Positions 6,710-10,837 of a stretch of 10,837 bases of DNA are shown here, piece by piece (position 1 is the stretch's first letter; the number at the start of each line of letters is the position of its first letter). The position numbers were made by a program, and so were the translations under genes. Under the pieces are notes generated by a model. It searched no databases. It was not told the DNA's origin and worked only from the letters and a program-made list of their open reading frames with translations. The stretch is from Lachnoclostridium sp. UBA933 (lineage in GTDB: Bacteria; Bacillota; Clostridia; Lachnospirales; Lachnospiraceae): contig DBDL01000043.1 of NCBI GenBank assembly GCA_002293545.1, positions 10,550 through 21,386 on the forward strand, given 5' to 3'.

Positions 6710-8017
6710 ATGTGGCAGGACAAAAGTGTTTTTTATCAGATTTATCCGCTGGGTTTTTGCGGAGCACCACTTGAAAATGACGGAAAAGTCGTCGGGAGGA
6801 TTCAGAAGGTATCGGAATGGGCGGAGTATTTGACGGAGCTTGGAGCAGATGCGGTTTTATTCAATCCGGTTTTTGAATCGGATCGTCACGGATACGATAC
6901 CAGAGATTATGAGAAGATTGACTGCAGGTTAGGGACGAACAGTGATTTTGCAAAAGTGTGCGGTGTATTACATGAAAAAGGAATACGAATGATACTGGAC
7001 GGGGTTTTTAATCATGTCGGGCGCGGCTTTCTGCCTTTTCAGGATGTTTTAAAGAACAAAGAGGCATCTGCCTACAAGGATTGGTTTCATATCCAATTTG
7101 GGCAGAATGACGGGTATAACGACGGTCTGAGTTATGAGGGCTGGGAAGGACATCAGGAATTAGTCAAATTGAATTTACATAACAGGGAGGTAGTTGACTA
7201 TTTATTGAAATGTGTCCGCGGCTGGATTGAAGAATTTCAGATTGACGGCTTGCGTCTTGATGTGGCGTATTGTGTTGATAAAGGCTTTTTGAAGGAGCTG
7301 CGAAGCTTTTGCGACCGAATCAAGCCGGACTTTTTCTTAATGGGAGAAATGCTGTTCGGGGATTACACACAGATTGTAAATCAAACGATGCTTCACAGTT
7401 GTACGAATTATGAGTGTTATAAAGGGATTTTCTCAAGTCTGAACGATATGAACTTATATGAGATATCCTATTCGCTGAATCGTCAGTTCGGTTCGGAAGC
7501 ATGGACGATTTATAAGGGGCTTCATTTATTTACCTTTGTGGACAATCACGATGTTTCACGTGTTGCAAGTATTCTTACAAATAAAAACCATCTCTCCCTT
7601 GCCTATGGATTGTTATTTGGCATACCGGGGATTCCCTGTATTTATTATGGAAGTGAATGGGGGATTGAAGGAAACAAAAAAAATGGTGATGATGAGTTAA
7701 GACCGGAAATCAATAAGCCGAATCACAATACGCTTTCGGAATTTATATCAAAACTAATCGTGATCCGTAAGCAGAGCAAAGCATTATGTTACGGCGATTA
7801 TAAAAATATTGCCGTGGCCAACCGTCAGCTTGTTTTTGAAAGGAGAGCAGAGGATGAAAGTATTTTGGTTGCCGTCAATGCCGATGCTGAATCGGCTGCA
7901 GTAAATCTAAATGTTGGAAATGGTATGATGAAAGATCTTTTGACCGGTGATAAAGTACAGATAAACGGACAGTATACCTTACCGCCGTATAGTGTGGCAT
8001 ATTGGGGGAAGGCTTGA
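6710..8017 (+). CDS. GH13 alpha-amylase family glycosyl hydrolase, intracellular (neopullulanase/maltodextrin glucosidase-like)
   Basis: Length is 435 residues, starting at ATG 6710 behind a strong AAGGGAGGA site. There is no signal peptide, so it should act in the cytoplasm on imported α-glucans or maltodextrins. All GH13 motifs are present: region I DGVFNH (97-102), region II GLRLDVAY with the nucleophile Asp184, region III GEM with the acid/base Glu213, and region IV FVDNHD with the transition-state-stabilising Asp281. VFYQIYPLGF at about 7-16 is the usual first strand of the barrel. LVKLN, between regions I and II, resembles the MPKLN sequence typical of the neopullulanase/cyclomaltodextrinase group. 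Residues from about 345 form the β-rich domain C. The N-terminal carbohydrate-binding domain usual for that group (total about 580 residues) is absent. No sugar transporter is next to it; the immediate partner is the TetR-family gene. Exact specificity cannot be read. Confidence 0.9.
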   Translation: MWQDKSVFYQIYPLGFCGAPLENDGKVVGRIQKVSEWAEYLTELGADAVLFNPVFESDRHGYDTRDYEKIDCRLGTNSDFAKVCGVLHEKGIRMILDGVFNHVGRGFLPFQDVLKNKEASAYKDWFHIQFGQNDGYNDGLSYEGWEGHQELVKLNLHNREVVDYLLKCVRGWIEEFQIDGLRLDVAYCVDKGFLKELRSFCDRIKPDFFLMGEMLFGDYTQIVNQTMLHSCTNYECYKGIFSSLNDMNLYEISYSLNRQFGSEAWTIYKGLHLFTFVDNHDVSRVASILTNKNHLSLAYGLLFGIPGIPCIYYGSEWGIEGNKKNGDDELRPEINKPNHNTLSEFISKLIVIRKQSKALCYGDYKNIAVANRQLVFERRAEDESILVAVNADAESAAVNLNVGNGMMKDLLTGDKVQINGQYTLPPYSVAYWGKA

Positions 8018-8030
8018 ATGCAAGGGAAAT

Positions 8031-8075
8031 TTATACGGACATTTTTTATGCAGAGATTTCTTATGCGGATATTTC
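8031..8075 (-). repeat. Three tandem 15-bp repeats spanning the stop codon of the YihY/BrkB gene
   Basis: Units 8031-8045, 8046-8060 and 8061-8075 are directly adjacent. The second and third agree at 13 of 15 positions, and the first agrees with the third at 12. On the minus strand the innermost unit encodes the protein's last residues and stop (EISA*). The next unit downstream would read EISA* again and the third KMSV*. Both differences between the two EISA units fall at third codon positions. The period of five codons keeps the frame. The simplest reading is local tandem duplication at the gene end. Confidence 0.75.
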
Positions 8076-8900
8076 CTTTTTGCCGGTCTTAAAATTGTTT
8101 ATCAATGCGCCGATAAATATGATGTTTGTACAGCCGTAAAGCCAGAGCATAAATAAGACGATATTGGCAAAGCTGCCGTACAGAGAAGACGGATTGGAAA
8201 AGTAATCAATATAAACCGAATATACATAAGAAAAACCAATCCAAAAGACAGAGGAGGCAAACGCCCCTTTGATTTGGTGCCGCATTTTTAATTTCCTGTT
8301 AGGGACAAAAGTAAACAGTATAACGAAAAATACCATGAACATCAGCAATCCTGGGATGGTACGCAGTAAAAACAGATTGGTAAGTATCGAAGGGTAGAAA
8401 GAAATGCGATTTTCAATATACAGAAAAATCTGATTGCCGAATACAAGGATAATCATAGACAGAATAATCATAACAGTAAAAACAACCGTATATAAAATAG
8501 CGAAAGCCCGAACTTGAAAATAATTTCGGGTTTTCTTTACGTCATAAATTTTTTGGAGTCCTGAGATAATGCCCAAAAACCCTTTGGAACCCGCCCATAA
8601 AGTAGAAACGACAGATATTGAAATTACGGTGCCGGAGGATGCGTTAAATAATTCACGAATCCATTGGCTGAAAAAATCACTCAAAGCGGACGGCAAAATG
8701 CCTGAAATTTCGTCTATCAGCACTTCTTCCGAAAGCGGGGTCAATTTCATGATAGTTAAAATAAATAATAACATAGGAAAAATGGATACCATAATAAAGA
8801 AGGCAACCTGTGCCGAATGTGCAGATATATTGTCGGTGCCGTATTCTTTTGTAAATAAAATGATATTGACGTACAAACGGTGCCATATATTTTTCAGCAT
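8061..8900 (-). CDS. YihY/virulence factor BrkB family inner membrane protein
   Basis: Length is 279 residues on the minus strand, with six predicted membrane helices (about 29-50, 90-110, 130-155, 178-200, 210-230, 240-268). Family signatures are SAQVAFFIMVSIFPMLLF (about 29-46, the 'A-x-x-A-Y-x-x-x-x-S-L-F-P' segment), LWAGSKGFLGIISGLQKIYDVK (about 101-122) and SLYGSFANIVLFMLWLYGCTNIIFIGALIN near the end. The family was once called 'ribonuclease BN', a name now considered wrong; its function is still uncertain (transport or envelope roles have been proposed). The start ATG at 8898-8900 has GGAGA five bases upstream; another ATG overlaps that site. The gene converges on the GH13 gene with 43 bases between the stops and is divergent from the asparaginase gene. 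The 3' end is oddly repeated (see the 15-bp repeats). Confidence 0.88.
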   Translation of the reverse strand: MLKNIWHRLYVNIILFTKEYGTDNISAHSAQVAFFIMVSIFPMLLFILTIMKLTPLSEEVLIDEISGILPSALSDFFSQWIRELFNASSGTVISISVVSTLWAGSKGFLGIISGLQKIYDVKKTRNYFQVRAFAILYTVVFTVMIILSMIILVFGNQIFLYIENRISFYPSILTNLFLLRTIPGLLMFMVFFVILFTFVPNRKLKMRHQIKGAFASSVFWIGFSYVYSVYIDYFSNPSSLYGSFANIVLFMLWLYGCTNIIFIGALINNFKTGKKEISA

Positions 8901-8938
8901 TTCATTCTCCGATGGGTATATTATATTCCTTTATTTGG

Positions 8939-8967
8939 AGTATAATATAATTTAAACAATAAATCAA
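8939..8967 (-). promoter_or_regulatory. Candidate sigma-A promoter of the YihY/BrkB gene
   Basis: On the minus strand, TTGATT (8967 to 8962), a 17-base spacer and TATACT (8944 to 8939) resemble a housekeeping promoter, giving a leader of about 30 bases. A 7-bp inverted repeat, AATAAAT (8958-8964) with ATTTATT (8973-8979), overlaps the -35. The region is very AT-rich, so chance matches are easy. Confidence 0.45.
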
Positions 8968-8991
8968 TCTTAATTTATTTCAGAGTGGTTG

Positions 8992-9020
8992 TTGATACAA
9001 CTATATTATGATAAGATAAG
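8992..9020 (+). promoter_or_regulatory. Weak candidate promoter of the asparaginase-family gene
   Basis: TTGATA (8992-8997) and GATAAG (9015-9020) are 17 bases apart and would give a leader of about 30 bases. The -10 is a poor match. A small inverted repeat GTTGT-TGAT-ACAAC (8988-9001) covers the -35 and could be an operator or chance. Confidence 0.3.
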
Positions 9021-9056
9021 TAAAATATTAAAAGTGAAAAAGAAAGTGATAACGTG

Positions 9057-10172
9057 ATGAAGAAGAAAGTGACAAAGAAGATATTGCTGGTGCTAACCGG
9101 TGGGACTATTTGTTCTTTTACCGGGAGAAGTTCGGGGGAGCAGGGAGAAATACTGATTAACGAATTAAATGTTGAAAAAGCAAAAATAAGTATATTAGAA
9201 TATTTTAATATAGATGCTCCGGAGTATTCCCGCATGCATTTTGAATGCAGGCAGCCCTTAGATACATTCAGTGAAAACATGACGTTGGAAAAATGGAATC
9301 AATTGATTTTCTTTTTTCAGGAGGTGAAATGGGAGGAATATGACGGGGTCATTATCTTGCACGGGACGGACACCCTGGCATTTTCATCTTCCTTATTTTC
9401 AATCCTGCTTATCGGTGTGCCGATTCCTGTATTTTTTGTATCAAGCAACCGTCCGGTTGAGCGGAAAGCAGACGGGAAGCCGATGTATGAAAATTCAAAC
9501 GGTATGGACAATTTTAAAGCGGCAGCAGCATTAATAGATAAACGTATTCTTCCTGAGGTATATGTTATTTACCGCAATCCGACGGATGGAGTGATGTATC
9601 TGCACAGAGGCGCACATTTGAAACAATGTGCGAATTACAGTGATGATTTTTACAGCAGTACCATGCGGAATGCGGAGGATATTGCCGCCAATCAGCACAA
9701 GAACTGTCCGATGCCATACCATATGCTGATTTATCGGCTGCGGGAATTAAAAAATCGTATTTTGTATTTGCAGCCCTATGTGGGTATGTCATATAAAAAC
9801 TTGCCTCTTGAAAAATATGCCGCCGTCTACCACGGTACCTATCATGCCGGAACAGTTTGTACGGAGAGAACGAATCGGGAGCAGTCCTACTCGGAGGATT
9901 CGATTTTATATTTACTGGATCAATGCAATGATTTAAAAATCAGTGTGTGGTGTTCGCCGTGTATGGATTTGAAAAAGGATGTCAATGTATATTCATCGGT
10001 TCCTATCATGATACGGCATGATATTAAGGAAAAAGAAGATAAAGGTGTGAAACCGCTGTACGGCATGACGAATGAATGTGTTTATGCAAAACTGTTGGTT
10101 GCCTATAATTTAGAAATGGAAGAAAGCGAGCGGGAGGATTTTATTAAGGAATGGGGAAAATATGATATGTAA
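9057..10172 (+). CDS. Asparaginase/glutaminase family protein (divergent)
   Basis: Length is 371 residues from ATG 9057. A GTG at 9054 is directly in front and could also be used; the ribosome site is weak (AGAAAG, 9041-9046). There is no signal peptide, so it is cytoplasmic. L-asparaginases hydrolyse asparagine to aspartate and ammonia. The N-terminal LTGGTI gives the nucleophile Thr17. HGTDT (102-106) gives the second Thr-Asp pair (Thr104, Asp105). LIDK supplies the active-site Lys162. The flexible loop after TGGTI reads CSFTGRSSGEQG and lacks the Tyr that normally assists catalysis in this loop. The usual 'RP-x-x-x-x-SDG-x-x-N' segment reads RPVERKADG followed by about eight extra residues. 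The protein is some 30-40 residues longer than usual type I enzymes. Family membership is clear, but substrate and activity are uncertain. It stands alone, followed by a hairpin. Confidence 0.82.
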   Translation: MKKKVTKKILLVLTGGTICSFTGRSSGEQGEILINELNVEKAKISILEYFNIDAPEYSRMHFECRQPLDTFSENMTLEKWNQLIFFFQEVKWEEYDGVIILHGTDTLAFSSSLFSILLIGVPIPVFFVSSNRPVERKADGKPMYENSNGMDNFKAAAALIDKRILPEVYVIYRNPTDGVMYLHRGAHLKQCANYSDDFYSSTMRNAEDIAANQHKNCPMPYHMLIYRLRELKNRILYLQPYVGMSYKNLPLEKYAAVYHGTYHAGTVCTERTNREQSYSEDSILYLLDQCNDLKISVWCSPCMDLKKDVNVYSSVPIMIRHDIKEKEDKGVKPLYGMTNECVYAKLLVAYNLEMEESEREDFIKEWGKYDM

Positions 10173-10220
10173 AAAAATCAAAGCCGATACCGCCTTTCTT
10201 AATTATGAAAGGCGGTATCG
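10171..10220 (-). terminator. Strong rho-independent terminator for the Ig-like repeat gene
   Basis: A perfect 14-bp stem (10185-10198 with 10207-10220, 8-base loop) lies between the two convergent genes. Read on the minus strand, the stem is followed by GCTTTGATTTTTTT, a proper T-run that overlaps the stop codon of the asparaginase gene. On the plus strand the stem is followed by ACCTGACTTACC without a T-run, so termination of the asparaginase transcript here would be weaker, though the stem may still define its 3' end. Confidence 0.85.
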
Positions 10221-10259
10221 ACCTGACTTACCAAAGAAGATATGTGACTGGTTTTAAAT

Positions 10260-10837
10260 TTATTTTATCTTGATTTTTTTCTTAACCGTGATTTTACCGA
10301 TACGAACGGTAACAGTATAGGTTCCCTTTTTCTTGGCTGTCATCAGCCCCGCTTTATCGACATACAGGCTGTTTGCATTGGAAGACTTAAAGGTTATTTT
10401 CTGTCCTGTCGCCTTAGCAGGGGTAAGTTTTACCGTTAATCGCTTTAATTGGTTTATCCGCAGACTTTTGGGTGCGTTGACTGCCGCTTTTTTTAGTTTC
10501 ACTGCTTTTGCGGACACTTTTATGGTTACTTTCAGTTTTTTCCCGTTTTGTGCCGCGGCAGTGACAGAAGCCTTTCCTTTTTTGGTTTTCTTAGGTATCG
10601 TTATTTTTCCGGATTGTGATACTTTTGCAATTTTAGCATTTGAGCTTTTCCATGCCAATTTAGCTTTCACTTCTTTATTGCCGCTATAAATTACATAAGG
10701 TATTGTCAGTGACTTTCCCGATTGAATAGAAATGGTTTTCAAAGGTGTATCAATTTTTGTGATGTTATTATTTGATGCCTTTGTATTCCCCTTTGGCGGC
10801 TGTCCCGGAGCAGAGGCAGAATAAGGGGTGACGGATA
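10260..10837 (-). CDS. C-terminal part of a secreted/surface protein with bacterial Ig-like (Big_2) repeats (partial)
   Basis: The frame is open to the right edge, giving 192 codons with no start required: the TTG at 10742-10740 has no special merit and the reading continues upstream. The first visible residues form a Ser/Pro/Asn/Thr-rich linker (for example SASAPGQPPKGN). Two Ig-like units follow. One contains WKSSNAKIAKVSQSGKITI, the other FKSSNANSLYVDKAGLMTA, both the 'S-S-N-x-x-x-A-x-V-x-x-x-G-x-[IV]-T' pattern of Big_2 domains. The protein ends directly after the second unit with a basic tail and has no LPXTG sorting motif, so anchoring or catalytic parts must be on the missing N-terminal side. 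From 10742 onward, 38 of 160 residues are Lys and only two are acidic. Such repeats are common on clostridial extracellular enzymes and adhesins. Function of the whole protein cannot be told. Confidence 0.8.
   Translation of the reverse strand, partial: SVTPYSASAPGQPPKGNTKASNNNITKIDTPLKTISIQSGKSLTIPYVIYSGNKEVKAKLAWKSSNAKIAKVSQSGKITIPKKTKKGKASVTAAAQNGKKLKVTIKVSAKAVKLKKAAVNAPKSLRINQLKRLTVKLTPAKATGQKITFKSSNANSLYVDKAGLMTAKKKGTYTVTVRIGKITVKKKIKIK

Noticed and set aside
6648..6833. Short plus-strand open frame at the start of the GH13 gene
   Set aside because: It begins with GTG in the leader, is Arg-rich, and runs over the GH13 coding start in a different frame; no supporting ribosome site.
8025..8078. 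Imperfect complementarity of AAGGGAAAT and ATTTCCTT around the 15-bp repeats as a shared terminator
   Set aside because: The loop would exceed 40 bases and one base is bulged; no convincing terminator between the convergent GH13 and BrkB genes.
8569..8955. Plus-strand open frame of 128 codons opposite the YihY/BrkB gene
   Set aside because: Antisense to a clear membrane-protein gene; no family resemblance and no ribosome site.
9054..9056. GTG start of the asparaginase gene
   Set aside because: ATG follows immediately at 9057; both are possible, but ATG is preferred and the difference is one residue.
10740..10742. Start codon of the Ig-like protein at TTG 10742 to 10740
   Set aside because: The frame stays open upstream to the window edge with a typical Ser/Pro/Asn linker, so this is an internal Leu of a longer protein.

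Overview
The window reads as a chromosomal segment of a low-to-moderate GC, Gram-positive anaerobe of the Clostridia, most like Lachnospiraceae. This is inferred from the AT-rich A/G-type ribosome sites, the protein family mix (a Gld-type ABC exporter with a DUF4340 protein, a long SpoIID/LytB protein, lysine-rich Ig-like surface repeats) and the codon use. Genus cannot be assigned from sequence reading alone. No tRNA, rRNA, CRISPR array, insertion sequence or phage gene was seen. No gene-free stretch reaches 300 bases.

Layout. Positions 1-3931 hold a tightly coupled plus-strand operon: the tail of an upstream gene (probably the ABC ATPase), an ABC-2 permease (GldF-like), a GldG-like extracytoplasmic protein, and a DUF4340 membrane-anchored protein. 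Stop and start codons overlap at two of the three junctions. Next is a SpoIID/LytB-domain protein (4070-5833) with its own leader. That leader carries a close match to a sporulation sigma-E promoter, which fits the family, and an inverted repeat near the predicted 5' end of the mRNA.

Positions 5935-8017 look like a small self-contained regulatory unit. A TetR-family repressor has an 8-bp perfect inverted repeat (TATATACC-N4-GGTATATA) between the -35 and -10 of its own near-consensus promoter. A second, slightly degenerate copy lies just upstream of the next gene, an intracellular GH13 alpha-amylase-type glucosidase with all catalytic residues. The repressor's predicted transcription start falls on its ATG, so its mRNA may be leaderless.

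A convergent minus-strand gene encodes a YihY/BrkB-type membrane protein (8061-8900). Its last four codons plus stop are present three times in tandem. It is divergent from a plus-strand asparaginase-family enzyme (9057-10172), which keeps the catalytic Thr, Thr-Asp and Lys but has an altered flexible loop. A 14-bp perfect hairpin terminator separates this gene from a minus-strand gene that runs off the right edge and encodes the C-terminus of a very basic, Ig-like (Big_2) repeat protein.

The best candidates for something undescribed are the TetR/GH13 circuit with paired operators, the sigma-E-like control of the extended SpoIID protein, and the poorly understood Gld-like exporter with DUF4340 in a Gram-positive. 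Each rests on motif reading and needs experimental or database confirmation.
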